A stretch of DNA of 64,000 nucleotides from Crassaminicella thermophila (GCF_008152325.1 NZ_CP042243.1:2113026-2177025), one strand, 5' to 3'; positions 1 to 9,123 are shown, numbered from the stretch's first letter. A program made the numbers and translations. The notes: a model not told the origin generated them from the sequence alone.

Positions 1-521
1 TTATTGCAAAAAACTTGAAATATAAGCAATTCACAAAGTATTTACCATTCATCCCTGGTAAGTATTCAATTTTGGTTTTTCCAGCTGGTACAACGACTAC
101 CCCTATTATAAATACAAGTTTAGATGTAATGCCAAACTCAAATTATACAGTAGCTATTACAGGAATGTTTAAAAATATAAAACCCCTTGTTGTATTAGAT
201 ACTGCATCCCCAATACTACCCGGTAAATCTCAATTAAAATTTGTTCATCTATCTCCAAATACCCCTATGATAGATATTACATTATCAGATGGAACAATAC
301 TCTTTAGAAATATTGAATTTAAAGAAATCAGCCCTAATTTAATGATATCTCCTAATAACTATACAATTCAAATTCGATTGGCAGGTACAAATAAGATAAT
401 CCTTAATGCACCAAATCAGTTGATTAAGCCAAATAGATATTACACAATATACGCCGTTGGACTTCTAAATGCTAAACCTCCTCTACAGATCATTACAGCA
501 CTTGATAAAAGTTCATATTAA
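1..521 (+). CDS. DUF4397 domain protein, 5' end cut by window
   Basis: The open frame runs in from the left edge (frame starting at base 3) and ends at TAA 519-521. The TTG at 15 is probably an internal Leu, because the residues before it (IAKNLKYKQFTKYLPF) continue the usual DUF4397 repeat unit. The visible part holds the end of one repeat (PGKYSILVFPAGT, then NYTVAITG) and most of a second one (LKFVHLSPNTPMIDITL, later NNYTIQIRLAGT). These beta-rich domains are normally found in exported or surface proteins; the signal peptide, if any, is outside the window. The gene converges with ileS and shares a terminator with it. The family assignment is by motif recognition; no biochemical role is known. 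Confidence 0.8.
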   Translation, partial: IAKNLKYKQFTKYLPFIPGKYSILVFPAGTTTTPIINTSLDVMPNSNYTVAITGMFKNIKPLVVLDTASPILPGKSQLKFVHLSPNTPMIDITLSDGTILFRNIEFKEISPNLMISPNNYTIQIRLAGTNKIILNAPNQLIKPNRYYTIYAVGLLNAKPPLQIITALDKSSY

Positions 522-528
522 CACAAAA

Positions 529-556
529 AGCAGTAGCATTTCTTTATGCTACTGCT
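529..556. terminator. Bidirectional terminator between DUF4397 gene and ileS
   Basis: Perfect 11-bp stem AGCAGTAGCAT / ATGCTACTGCT with a 6-nt loop. Read on the minus strand it is followed by a T run, so it serves ileS best; on the plus strand the tail is weaker (AATCTTTTAT). Confidence 0.8.
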
Positions 557-562
557 AATCTT

Positions 563-3500
563 TTATATTCTTTCTAGCTTCATACCTGTTTGATGTCCAT
601 TTAGATTTTGCTTTTCAAAGTTATCATCAGATACTGCTTCAATACTTTCTGCTAAAGTTTCTTGCATAATATAATCTTTGTGTATATCTACTGCCTTTTG
701 AATTTCTTCATCTCCATCAAAATAGATACGTATTTTATCCATCATTTCATATCCATTATTTTTACGCATTTGTTGAACTTTAGATATGAATTCACGTGCA
801 TACCCTTCATCTATTAATTCTTGTGTTAAAGTTGTATCTAGAATTACAAACAAGTTATTAAGCATTTCAACAGTAAATCCTTCTTTTGCAGATATACTTA
901 TTAATACATGTTCTTTAGTAATTTCTAATGTTTCTCCATCTATTGAAAGGACTAGAGTTTCTCCTTTTTCAAGCTTTGGTACTACTTCAGCTGCATCTAC
1001 ACTACCTAATGCTTTTCCAAGAAGTTTTATTTTTGAACCAAAAATAGGACCTGCAACCTTAAAATTAGGTTTTAAGCTAAAGTTCATAAATTCATTTAAT
1101 TCTTTTTCAAAAACAACTTCTTTTACATTTAGCTCTTCTTTCATAAGTGGTACCAAATCAGAAATTAAAGATTCATACTTTCCATCTACCAATATTTTTT
1201 GAATTGGTTGACGTACTTTAATTTTTGTTTTTTCTCTTGCTGCACGGCCAAGCCCTACTAAATCCCTTACCAAATCCATTCTTTCTTCCACAACTTTGTC
1301 AATCAATTCTTTGTCTACCTCTGGATAATATGCTAAGTGTACAGAAGTTTCACCTGTTAAGTTTTGATAAATTTCCTCAGATAAGAATGGTGCAAATGGT
1401 GCTACAAGTTTTGAAATACCTACTAATATTTCAAAAGTTGTATTATAAACTGCTTTCTTGTCATCTGTAAGCTCCGTTGCCCAGAAACGACGACGAGCAC
1501 GTCTAATATACCAGTTAGATAAATCTTCATTTACAAAATCTTGAATTTTTCTTACGGCCTTTGTTAAGTCATAAATTTCAAGTTCTGATATTACTGCTTC
1601 AATTAAACTATTGTATTTTGATAAAATCCATCTATCTAATTCAGGACGCTCATTATATGGAACAAAAAACTCCTTAGGATTAATACCATCTGTATTTGCA
1701 TAAAGTGTAAAGAAATTGTAAACATTTTTAATAGTTCCAAAGAACTTACTTTGTACTTCTCTTAATCCTTCTAAATCGAATCTTGTTGGAGTCCAAGCAG
1801 GAGACACATAAAGTAGATACCATCTTAGTACATCTGCTCCATACTTATCAAATAACTCAAATGGATCAACTGTATTTCCTCTTGATTTAGACATCTTTCT
1901 TCCATCTTTATCAAGAATTAAGTCATTTACTAATACATTTTTGTAAGGAGATACGCCTTTTACAAAAGTAGAGATTGCAAGTAGTGAATAGAACCATCCA
2001 CGAGTTTGGTCAATTCCTTCACAGATGAAATCTGCTGGGAATAATTCCCCATCAAAGTTTTCTTTATTTTCAAACGGATAATGATGTTGTGCATAAGGCA
2101 TTGCTCCACTATCAAACCAACAATCGATTACTTCTGATACCCTTGTCATAACCCCTTGACATTTCTCGCACTTAATATGCACATCATCTACATAAGGTCT
2201 ATGAAGCTCAATTGATTCATCAATTTCTTCTATTGCTCTTTCAACTAACTCTTTTCTTGAACCTATAGAATCAATATGACCACATTCACATCTCCAAATA
2301 TTTAATGGTGTTCCCCAATAACGATTTCTAGATAGTGCCCAATCATTAAGATTTTCTAGCCAGTTTCCAAATCTTTTTTCTCCAACATAATCTGGATACC
2401 AATTAACAGTATTATTATTTTCGATTAACTTATCTTTTAATTTTGTCATCTCTATATACCAGCTTGGTTTTGCATAGTATAAAAGTGGTGTTGAACAACG
2501 CCAGCAGTGTGGATAGTTATGGTCTACTTTTTCTTTCTTGAATAATTTTCCTTCTGCATGCAGCCATTTAATAATATCTATATCCACATCAGCATCCATT
2601 ACAAATCTGCCTTCCCAAGGAGTTGCTACATATTTTCCATTTTCATCTACAGGCTGAAGTACAGGTAAGTTATATTTTCTTCCTACTTGATAGTCATCTT
2701 CCCCGAAAGCTGGAGCAATGTGAACAATTCCTGTTCCATCCTCAGTCGTTACATAATCTGCAACTGTTACAAAGAAAGCTTTTTTATCTGGTTTCACAAA
2801 AGGCATTAATTGCTCATATTCCATATATTCTAAATCTTTTCCCTTTAATTCCTCTAATACTTCAAAATCTTCTCCTAAAACTTTATTTGCCAATGCCTTT
2901 GCTACATAAAATACATTTCCTTTTGATTTTACTTTTAGATAAATTTCTTCAGGATGAACAGCCAATGCAACATTTGATGCCAATGTCCATGGTGTAGTTG
3001 TCCATACTAAGAAATATTCATCATAATCTTTTCTTTTAAAAGCAACAATTACTGTATTTGATTTTATTTCCTTATATCCTTGTGCAACCTCGTGAGAAGC
3101 CAATCCTGTTCCACATCTAGGACAATATGGAAGTATTTTATGCCCTTCATAAATATATCCTTCTTTAAAAAACTTATTTAAAATCCACCATACAGATTCA
3201 ATATAATCATTATCTAAAGTAATATATGGGTTATCTAAATCTATCATATATCCCATTCTTCTTGTCATTTCTCTCCATTGTTTTTCATAAGAGAATACAG
3301 ATTCACGACATTTTTCATTAAACTTATCTATTCCGTAGCTTTCAATTTCTTGTTTGCTAGATAAATTTAATTGCTTTTCAACCTCAATTTCAACAGGTAA
3401 TCCGTGAGTATCCCAACCTGCTTTTCTTTTTACTTGATGGCCTGTCATTGTCTTATATCTACATACAGAATCTTTTAATGTTCTAGCCATTACATGATGA

Positions 3501-3679
3501 ATTCCTGGTCTTCCATTTGCAGTTGGAGGCCCTTCAAAAAATACAAAAGGCTTTCCATTTTTTCTTGTTTCAACACATTTATCAAGTAGATTATTTTCAT
3601 CCCAAGACTCTGAAATTTTGTTTTGAACTTCAGCTATTGGTAAATCAGACAAAGCCTTAAATTTTTCCATCTCCTTCAT
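563..3679 (-). CDS. ileS: Isoleucyl-tRNA synthetase (type 2 size)
   Basis: Charges tRNA-Ile with isoleucine in the cytoplasm. The 1038-residue product has the class I signature with a HIGH variant (PPTANGRPGIHH, residues 51-62) and the KMSKS loop (GRKMSKSRGN). Cys pairs (CPRCG, CWRC, CEKC) look like zinc sites. The length and C-terminal extension fit the longer, eukaryote-like type 2 IleRS found in many clostridia; in that group natural mupirocin resistance is known, which is only an inference here. The start is either residue 1 or Met4: GAGAGG abuts the first ATG and AAGGAG abuts the second, so neither spacing is ideal. Expression is controlled by the T-box leader immediately upstream. Confidence 0.96.
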   Translation of the reverse strand: MKEMEKFKALSDLPIAEVQNKISESWDENNLLDKCVETRKNGKPFVFFEGPPTANGRPGIHHVMARTLKDSVCRYKTMTGHQVKRKAGWDTHGLPVEIEVEKQLNLSSKQEIESYGIDKFNEKCRESVFSYEKQWREMTRRMGYMIDLDNPYITLDNDYIESVWWILNKFFKEGYIYEGHKILPYCPRCGTGLASHEVAQGYKEIKSNTVIVAFKRKDYDEYFLVWTTTPWTLASNVALAVHPEEIYLKVKSKGNVFYVAKALANKVLGEDFEVLEELKGKDLEYMEYEQLMPFVKPDKKAFFVTVADYVTTEDGTGIVHIAPAFGEDDYQVGRKYNLPVLQPVDENGKYVATPWEGRFVMDADVDIDIIKWLHAEGKLFKKEKVDHNYPHCWRCSTPLLYYAKPSWYIEMTKLKDKLIENNNTVNWYPDYVGEKRFGNWLENLNDWALSRNRYWGTPLNIWRCECGHIDSIGSRKELVERAIEEIDESIELHRPYVDDVHIKCEKCQGVMTRVSEVIDCWFDSGAMPYAQHHYPFENKENFDGELFPADFICEGIDQTRGWFYSLLAISTFVKGVSPYKNVLVNDLILDKDGRKMSKSRGNTVDPFELFDKYGADVLRWYLLYVSPAWTPTRFDLEGLREVQSKFFGTIKNVYNFFTLYANTDGINPKEFFVPYNERPELDRWILSKYNSLIEAVISELEIYDLTKAVRKIQDFVNEDLSNWYIRRARRRFWATELTDDKKAVYNTTFEILVGISKLVAPFAPFLSEEIYQNLTGETSVHLAYYPEVDKELIDKVVEERMDLVRDLVGLGRAAREKTKIKVRQPIQKILVDGKYESLISDLVPLMKEELNVKEVVFEKELNEFMNFSLKPNFKVAGPIFGSKIKLLGKALGSVDAAEVVPKLEKGETLVLSIDGETLEITKEHVLISISAKEGFTVEMLNNLFVILDTTLTQELIDEGYAREFISKVQQMRKNNGYEMMDKIRIYFDGDEEIQKAVDIHKDYIMQETLAESIEAVSDDNFEKQNLNGHQTGMKLERI

Positions 3680-3700
3680 CCTCTCATTAAATAGTTTTTC

Positions 3701-3945
3701 AAAAATAAAAAATCCCTAAGTCAACACTTAGGGACGAATAAACCGCGGTACCACCCTCATTATAAGGCACAAAACACCTTATCACTCAATACATGATAAC
3801 GCATGTCTGCGAAAACCCCTACTGATATTTCAGGATTTTAACTCCAAGGTGATCTTCACAAAAAGAGTCGCAATAATCTCTCACCAAAACGATTATTTCT
3901 CTGTATACAACCTCTTTTTACTACTGTCCTCTTCATTGCTTTTAC
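3701..3945 (-). promoter_or_regulatory. T-box riboswitch for ileS
   Basis: Minus-strand leader with the T-box core (AGGGTGGTACCGCG, 3744-3757) just ahead of an intrinsic terminator (arms 3713-3720 and 3727-3734, followed by a T run to 3701). Upstream lies a stem I region beginning with the typical AATGAAGAGGA start. The best specifier candidate is ATC at 3851-3853 (minus strand, context GAAGATCACC), an isoleucine codon that agrees with the gene controlled. Uncharged tRNA-Ile would stabilise the antiterminator and allow ileS transcription. Confidence 0.95.
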
Positions 3946-3964
3946 TTATATACTTTTACACTTA

Positions 3965-3994
3965 ATTTTATACGTATTATGACAAAAATGTCAA
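3965..3994 (-). promoter_or_regulatory. Sigma-A promoter for the ileS T-box leader
   Basis: TTGACA (3989-3994) and TAAAAT (3965-3970) with an 18-bp spacer, placed just upstream of stem I of the T-box. Confidence 0.75.
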
Positions 3995-4023
3995 GGGAAT
4001 AGACAAAATTAAATAAATTTTTT

Positions 4024-6117
4024 CTATTTGTTCCTTCTAACAATAACAATTGTACCAATCAAGATCATAATCCCTAAACTTATTAAAAATAAAATAAACA
4101 GATAGAATTGAGGATTTTTTATTTTATTTATAATTTCTATTTTTCCCTTCTTTTCAACCTCTTTTAAATCCTTTTTATAAGCAGCATAATAACCTGTATA
4201 TATATTCCCTGTATTATCAATTACCACTGCATCTCCCTTTAATTTGAGTATTAATTCATACTCTTTCAAAAAAGCTTCCGCCCACTTAATATTCTTCTCT
4301 TCTACACCTGATACAACCATAAGAGACTTGCTTTCATTCCATGGAGATTTTATTATTTGTATTGTTGCAGCATTCCTACAAAATTTATCTAATAATGGAA
4401 TCTTTTCGTTTCCAATTAATCTATTCATTTTCTTGTCAAATGGAACATTTAAGTATTCATTTACTTTTGCAATCCACCTATTTCCTTTTGGTGTTCCTAA
4501 CAAGATCATATTCTTCTGCTTATATGATTCTTTCAATTCATTTGCTTTTATGACTTTGAAATCTTCTAAAGCATTTATATTATGTCCCATAAATGTAAAA
4601 ATATTCCCAGCCATACTTAATATATGCCTATTTATCTTTTCAGGTAAAACAAATAAAAAATCATTAAATTTTCCATCTCGAACAAATGGACTTGGATAGT
4701 ACTCTAAAAATCTTTCATTTGTAAATTCATAAGGTAAATCAAAATTTGATTCATTCAATATTACAGCCCAAATATTACTACTTTTTTGCCCATAACAATT
4801 ATAATTCTTAGGTTCTAAGTAAAATACTATTTTTAATTCAAGATAGCTTTTCTTTCTAAATTTTTTTGGTATTTTTATAGACAAGCAATCATTATCTGAT
4901 TTTTTATAGGATAATTCTTTATCTCCAATAGGTATATCATTTAGATATACCGTAACAGATGATTTATCAAAATTTAAAGTTTTTGAATACCTCATAAAAA
5001 TATTTACTGAAGCGTCTTCTTTTAGAATTCTACCTTTTGGAATATTTACTCCATAGCTTGCTTGTTGAAAAAAAATCCCTTCTAGTACACGATCATCATA
5101 TCCAAAATCTTTCAGTGTAATTTTTCTTTTATTTGTAATGATATCTTTCTCTCTTTTATGTATATAGTTAATATATTGGGTATTATCTTTCATTTGCAAA
5201 ATCAGTTTGTTATCTCCTAAAGCTTGCACCACATTTATTAATCTTTCATCATCATCTGATATAATAAGAAGCAGCCTCTTATTTGAATTATAAGGGGATA
5301 TAACTTCTTTAATCATTGCTCTCTCCTTCAATATCGCCCTCTCTTCATCGGAAATATACTTTAAAAACTCCTTTGGCAAATTGGATGTATTACAAATATG
5401 TATAATATTATTATTTTTCTTATCATTTTCTAATAATTCATAAAATGGACTAATGGTTAAATCTAAATTTTTAAAAGGTGCTCTTCTTCCAAAATCAGCT
5501 GCTAATTTCATAGCTGCTGTTATCTGTCCTGATGTCGCATCTAAAGGCAAAGTAATAACTGTTTTTACAGGTTGATCTAAAGCGCTTATAAAATATGGAT
5601 AAGGATACTCTTTCAAACTAATAGAATCTACTTTTTCTTCATACACAATATGAACATATGAATTTTTATGAAGGACTAACCAGTTAGCAGGATTTATTTC
5701 ATCTGTACAAGGTTCATCTGTAATACGATGATATATTTTAAATTTTATTGCATTATAATCATTTATGATCTTATCAATTGGCAGTTTTATTCTTATTATT
5801 TGGTTGTTAACCCCTTTATCGAATAATTTGATACTTTTTATGGGAAAATCATTTAAGTAAACATTTAGAGTAGAGCTTTTATATTCTTTGATATCACTTT
5901 GACTAAAAATCAATTCTAAAAACGCTTCATCTTTTAATTTCCAATACTTATCTACATAAAAGAAAAAAGTATATCCACCAAAAACACCTTTGAACTGAAC
6001 ATCTTGATTAAATCTATAATTTTTTATAGGTTCTTTATCTATTGCCTCCCCATTTGAAAAAATGCTACTCATAATGATGCATATGATTATAAGCAATCCT
6101 ATGCTTTTTTTTATCAC
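4024..6117 (-). CDS. BcsB-like (YdaN-like) extracellular polysaccharide subunit
   Basis: 697 residues with an N-terminal signal/anchor (IGLLIIICIIMSSIF), a long extracellular part with two similar halves, and one C-terminal membrane helix (FILFLISLGIMILIGTIVIV) ending in RRNK. This is the layout of BcsB, the membrane-anchored partner of cellulose synthase, and of YdaN in the Bacillus subtilis ydaJKLMN exopolysaccharide operon. It follows a 37-residue ORF and a degenerate GGDEF protein; the RBS GGAAGGGG lies just ahead of the start. No glycosyltransferase (BcsA/YdaM) is found next to it: ileS lies directly downstream. It is therefore an orphan BcsB-type subunit whose catalytic partner must be elsewhere or absent. 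The family call is fairly secure; the polysaccharide is unknown. Confidence 0.8.
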   Translation of the reverse strand: MIKKSIGLLIIICIIMSSIFSNGEAIDKEPIKNYRFNQDVQFKGVFGGYTFFFYVDKYWKLKDEAFLELIFSQSDIKEYKSSTLNVYLNDFPIKSIKLFDKGVNNQIIRIKLPIDKIINDYNAIKFKIYHRITDEPCTDEINPANWLVLHKNSYVHIVYEEKVDSISLKEYPYPYFISALDQPVKTVITLPLDATSGQITAAMKLAADFGRRAPFKNLDLTISPFYELLENDKKNNNIIHICNTSNLPKEFLKYISDEERAILKERAMIKEVISPYNSNKRLLLIISDDDERLINVVQALGDNKLILQMKDNTQYINYIHKREKDIITNKRKITLKDFGYDDRVLEGIFFQQASYGVNIPKGRILKEDASVNIFMRYSKTLNFDKSSVTVYLNDIPIGDKELSYKKSDNDCLSIKIPKKFRKKSYLELKIVFYLEPKNYNCYGQKSSNIWAVILNESNFDLPYEFTNERFLEYYPSPFVRDGKFNDFLFVLPEKINRHILSMAGNIFTFMGHNINALEDFKVIKANELKESYKQKNMILLGTPKGNRWIAKVNEYLNVPFDKKMNRLIGNEKIPLLDKFCRNAATIQIIKSPWNESKSLMVVSGVEEKNIKWAEAFLKEYELILKLKGDAVVIDNTGNIYTGYYAAYKKDLKEVEKKGKIEIINKIKNPQFYLFILFLISLGIMILIGTIVIVRRNK

Positions 6118-6142
6118 TTTTTTACCCCTTCCATATAATGCT

Positions 6143-6256
6143 TTAAAATAAATTTTTTCTATTCCTTCTCCATGATAAAATAAAAATAATAAAAAATATC
6201 AAACATACTACAGCAACAATACCAGCTAAAACATCTGTAATACTTTCAAAACTCAT
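6143..6256 (-). CDS. 37-residue single-pass membrane microprotein
   Basis: The start ATG overlaps the stop of the upstream GGDEF gene (ATGA at 6253-6256), which indicates translational coupling, and the stop is 25 nt before the bcsB-like start. The product starts MSFESITDVLAGIVAVV, has one hydrophobic helix (about residues 9-27) and a positive tail (WRRNRKN), which predicts a cytoplasmic C-terminus. In ydaJKLMN-type operons the partners are membrane proteins, so a small subunit bridging the GGDEF receptor and the BcsB-like protein is a reasonable but untested inference. It resembles nothing I recognise by name. Coding is supported by the overlap and the spacing to both neighbours. Confidence 0.6.
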   Translation of the reverse strand: MSFESITDVLAGIVAVVCLIFFIIFILSWRRNRKNLF

Positions 6257-7089
6257 ATGTCATATTCAATCTCCTTTTCTACTAGATCTTTAACAACAAA
6301 AGGATCTTCAATTTTTTTATCATATTCTACGATTCCTACTTTAAAATGAAAAGTTAATATTTCTTCTTTATTTTCATATTTTAATGAAATATTCCTTAAT
6401 TCATCTATTAATCGTATCTTAACTATTTCTGCTCCTTCAAATTTTGTATTAGGCATAATAATTCCAAAGCTATCTTTTCCTATGCAATATCTTTTATCCT
6501 CAACTCTTGTTACAAGTTCTATTTTTTTTGCTATATCTTTTAAGATTTTATTTACTTTCTTTCTTCCATAAATAGAAAGCAACTCATCAAAATATTGAAT
6601 TTTTAATATCATTATTGTTAAATGAAAATTATGCCTTCTTGCCCTGCTCATTTCTTCTTCTAAATCAATATAAAAACTCTTTTTGTTATTTAAATTTGTA
6701 ACTTCATCTATCCTAACAAGATCTATTATTTCTTCTTCTAATTTCTTTTGATTTTTTTCTAATTGATTTATGTAATCTCCAAGCTTTCCAGCTGTTACAG
6801 AAAGAATTGGAAATATCACTAGCCAAAGATAGTTAAAATTAGTAATAACTCCTTTAATATATTCATATAACACATAATTTCCATAGATAAATATTGCAAA
6901 TAAACTCATTAACAAACCAATAACAACATTTGTGTAAAAAGATATAACAAGTAATAAAAAAGAAACCTCAAACATAAAATAATTTTGCATGTTTATTTTT
7001 TCATATGTAACAAAAATTGTAGTCAAAACAAATATTTCTATGATTAAAGCTAAGAAAAAAATATCTACCTTTCTATTTAAATTCCTCAT
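6253..7089 (-). CDS. Membrane protein with degenerate GGDEF domain, probable c-di-GMP receptor (YdaK-like)
   Basis: 278 residues: about four N-terminal membrane helices (roughly residues 9-100), a short coiled linker (105-122) and a GGDEF-type domain (about 125-275). The active-site loop reads GKDSF (204-208) instead of GGDEF, so diguanylate cyclase activity is unlikely. The allosteric I-site RxxD is kept as RVED (195-198) at the canonical spacing from the loop, which is the pattern of GGDEF domains that have become c-di-GMP receptors. B. subtilis YdaK has the same size class and layout and sits with the BcsB-like YdaN. It is first in a three-gene unit, followed by the 37-residue ORF and the BcsB-like gene. 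Confidence 0.82.
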   Translation of the reverse strand: MRNLNRKVDIFFLALIIEIFVLTTIFVTYEKINMQNYFMFEVSFLLLVISFYTNVVIGLLMSLFAIFIYGNYVLYEYIKGVITNFNYLWLVIFPILSVTAGKLGDYINQLEKNQKKLEEEIIDLVRIDEVTNLNNKKSFYIDLEEEMSRARRHNFHLTIMILKIQYFDELLSIYGRKKVNKILKDIAKKIELVTRVEDKRYCIGKDSFGIIMPNTKFEGAEIVKIRLIDELRNISLKYENKEEILTFHFKVGIVEYDKKIEDPFVVKDLVEKEIEYDI

Positions 7090-7184
7090 TCTATACCCTC
7101 ATTTTTTAGGTTTAAATTCTACCTATAGCGTACGTATTTTATTTAATTTTCATGCAAATATAATTCAATTAAATTCATTCTGTC

Positions 7185-7211
7185 ACCAATTTAAGAATTG
7201 GACATAGTATA
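7185..7211 (+). promoter_or_regulatory. Candidate sigma-K promoter for the 129-residue gene
   Basis: AC (7185-7186), 16-bp spacer, CATAGTATA (7203-7211), which matches the sigma-K pattern AC-N16/17-CATANNNTA. A mother-cell, late-sporulation expression time is inferred. Confidence 0.5.
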
Positions 7212-7251
7212 TTATTGCAAAAGAATAAATTTAAAAGGAGGTGACCTAAAA

Positions 7252-7641
7252 ATGAAAAAGGCTTACTTTCCTCGTATGCTTAATGGATTCATATTAACTG
7301 ATGAACAAATAAAGCAATTTGATGGATTTATGAAAAAATACAGAAATAAACCTGATAGATATATCTTTAGAGAAATAGCCAAGGTAAAAAATGAAGTTTC
7401 TGAAGAAGTCCTTCAGCAGCATATTAAAAACCTTGATCTATTAGAACAAATGGAAGGCTTTGTACAAGATCAAAATAAAGAAAGAATAAAAACTGTACGA
7501 AAAATACTAACTACAAATACAGCTTCTTTTAATCAAAAGCAACAATCAGCTCCAGCAACTCAATTTGTTAGCGGAGCTAGCTTATTATTATGGTTCTTAA
7601 TCCTTGTGGCAATATGGCCTAGATCATACTACCGTTATTAA
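7252..7641 (+). CDS. Hypothetical protein with C-terminal membrane segment, possibly sporulation-linked
   Basis: 129 residues starting at the ATG 8 nt after a strong AAGGAGGTGA; the frame is open further upstream but has no better start. The N-terminal two thirds are charged and probably helical (LTDEQIKQFDGFMKKY; EEVLQQHIKNLDLLEQMEGF), followed by a Gln/Ser-rich linker and one hydrophobic segment (ASLLLWFLILVAIW) ending in RSYYRY. I do not recognise the family. The Tyr/Arg-rich tail and the sigma-K-like promoter recall clostridial spore-layer proteins, but this is only inference. It is a single gene between a divergent GGDEF gene and a convergent pyrC. Confidence 0.75.
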   Translation: MKKAYFPRMLNGFILTDEQIKQFDGFMKKYRNKPDRYIFREIAKVKNEVSEEVLQQHIKNLDLLEQMEGFVQDQNKERIKTVRKILTTNTASFNQKQQSAPATQFVSGASLLLWFLILVAIWPRSYYRY

Positions 7642-7645
7642 AAAA

Positions 7646-7667
7646 TAGAACCCTAATTAGGGTTCTA
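7646..7667. terminator. Terminator between the 129-residue gene and pyrC
   Basis: Perfect palindrome TAGAACCCTAATTAGGGTTCTA. The T run is on the minus-strand side (TATTTTTTAA), so it mainly ends pyrC, whose stop codon lies inside the stem. Confidence 0.75.
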
Positions 7668-8939
7668 TACTGCTACATATCTAAATTCACCATCTACAAT
7701 TGTCATAATAGCTTTTCCTTTTAGTTTGTATCCATCAAAAGGCGTATTCTTTGCCTTTGAATAAAATTTATTTTTATCAACAATCCATTCTTTTTCTAAA
7801 TCAATAATTGTAATATCTGCATCACTACCTATTTTTAAAGTTCCCTTTTTAATATTTAATAATTTAGCAGGATTACAACTAAATTTTCTTATTATATCTT
7901 CTAAAGTCATATTTCCCTTATGAACTAGTTCTGTAAGTGCTAATCCTAAAGCTGTCTCAAGCCCAATTATACCATTAGCAGATTCTACAAGATTTTTATT
8001 TTTATCTTCTTCTGTATGAGGTGCATGGTCTGTTGCTATTACGTCAATAGTTCCATCTAATAAACCTTTAAAAATCGCTTCTACATCTTCATCACTTCTT
8101 AATGGTGGACTCATTTTTGCATTACTTCCTTGTTTTAAAATAGCTTTATCTGTTAATGTAAAATGATGTGGTGTAGCTTCACACGATACCTTTATTCCTT
8201 TTTTCTTCGCTTCTCTTATAAGTTCTATACCTCTTTTGGTAGAAATATGCTGAATATGAATTCTCGCTCCTGTTTTTTCTGCTAAGAAAATATCTCTTAA
8301 AATTATTGATTCTTCTGCTACTTTAGGTATTCCTTGTAAATTTAACTGTTTTGATATTTCCCCCTTATTAATAGATCTGTCATAAACCAAATTTATATCT
8401 TCACAATGGGTACTAACCAATAGATTTAGTTTTTTTGCTTCTTTAAATGCTTCATACATAATACTTGTATCCATTACAGTTTTACCATCATCTGTAATTC
8501 CTACAATTCCTGCTTCCATCAAATTTTTATAAGAACTCATTTCTATTCCATCTAGATTTTTCGTAATACTTCCCATCATATAAATATTGCAAGCTGCCAT
8601 ATTTGCTTTATCCTTTATAAAATCAACAACATCTACACAATCAATAACTGGGTTTGTATTCGGCATACATACAACACTTGTAAAACCACCAGCTACTGCC
8701 GCTAATGATCCTGTTTCAATAGTTTCTTTTTTTTCAAAGCCTGGCTCACGAAAATGAACATGCATATCAATAAGTCCTGGTACAACATATTTTCCACAAA
8801 CATAAATAACTTTATGGCTTTCTTCAGGAATATTTCTTTCTATTTTTTCAATTTTTCCATTATGCATCAATACATCTAAAGGCTCATTAATATTTTGAGA
8901 TGGATCAACTACCCATCCTCCTTTAATTAAAGTTTTCAT
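7665..8939 (-). CDS. pyrC: Dihydroorotase
   Basis: Third step of de novo pyrimidine synthesis: carbamoyl-aspartate cyclises to dihydroorotate. 424 residues from the ATG at 8939, which has AAGGAG at good spacing; a longer frame would start inside the leader terminator. The zinc-binding amidohydrolase motif DMHVHFREPG is present, as are the later metal His (THCED, HIQHIST) and the ATDHAPH motif with the catalytic Asp. It stands alone rather than in a pyr operon but carries its own PyrR attenuator. Confidence 0.95.
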   Translation of the reverse strand: MKTLIKGGWVVDPSQNINEPLDVLMHNGKIEKIERNIPEESHKVIYVCGKYVVPGLIDMHVHFREPGFEKKETIETGSLAAVAGGFTSVVCMPNTNPVIDCVDVVDFIKDKANMAACNIYMMGSITKNLDGIEMSSYKNLMEAGIVGITDDGKTVMDTSIMYEAFKEAKKLNLLVSTHCEDINLVYDRSINKGEISKQLNLQGIPKVAEESIILRDIFLAEKTGARIHIQHISTKRGIELIREAKKKGIKVSCEATPHHFTLTDKAILKQGSNAKMSPPLRSDEDVEAIFKGLLDGTIDVIATDHAPHTEEDKNKNLVESANGIIGLETALGLALTELVHKGNMTLEDIIRKFSCNPAKLLNIKKGTLKIGSDADITIIDLEKEWIVDKNKFYSKAKNTPFDGYKLKGKAIMTIVDGEFRYVAV

Positions 8940-8960
8940 AATAGCTCCTTTCGTAATATA

Positions 8961-9070
8961 AATAAAAAGACCTTTTACCAGAGGCAAAAGGTCTTTTTAT
9001 TACATATATAATATATAAAAGTCATTTTCTTTTCGTATCCTTTTCAGCCTCTCTGGACCGATTTAAAGGG
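8961..9070 (-). promoter_or_regulatory. PyrR-binding attenuator in the pyrC leader
   Basis: On the minus strand the leader has the PyrR binding loop GGTCCAGAGAGGCT (9046-9059) followed by an intrinsic terminator (stem AAAAGACCTTTT... about 8964-8997). GCCTCTGG inside the terminator can pair with the CCAGAGAGGC of the binding loop, which gives the classic anti-antiterminator switch. High UMP would make PyrR bind and end transcription before pyrC. Confidence 0.93.
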
Positions 9071-9085
9071 TATTATATTTTATTT

Positions 9086-9115
9086 AGTTTAGCATAATAT
9101 AACTACATATGTCAA
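9086..9115 (-). promoter_or_regulatory. Sigma-A promoter for pyrC
   Basis: TTGACA (9110-9115) and TAAACT (9086-9091), 18-bp spacer, just upstream of the PyrR leader. Confidence 0.65.
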
Positions 9116-9123
9116 TATATTTT

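Noticed and set aside
786..1202. 138-codon plus-strand frame inside ileS
   Set aside because: Antisense to the conserved synthetase; no start signal.
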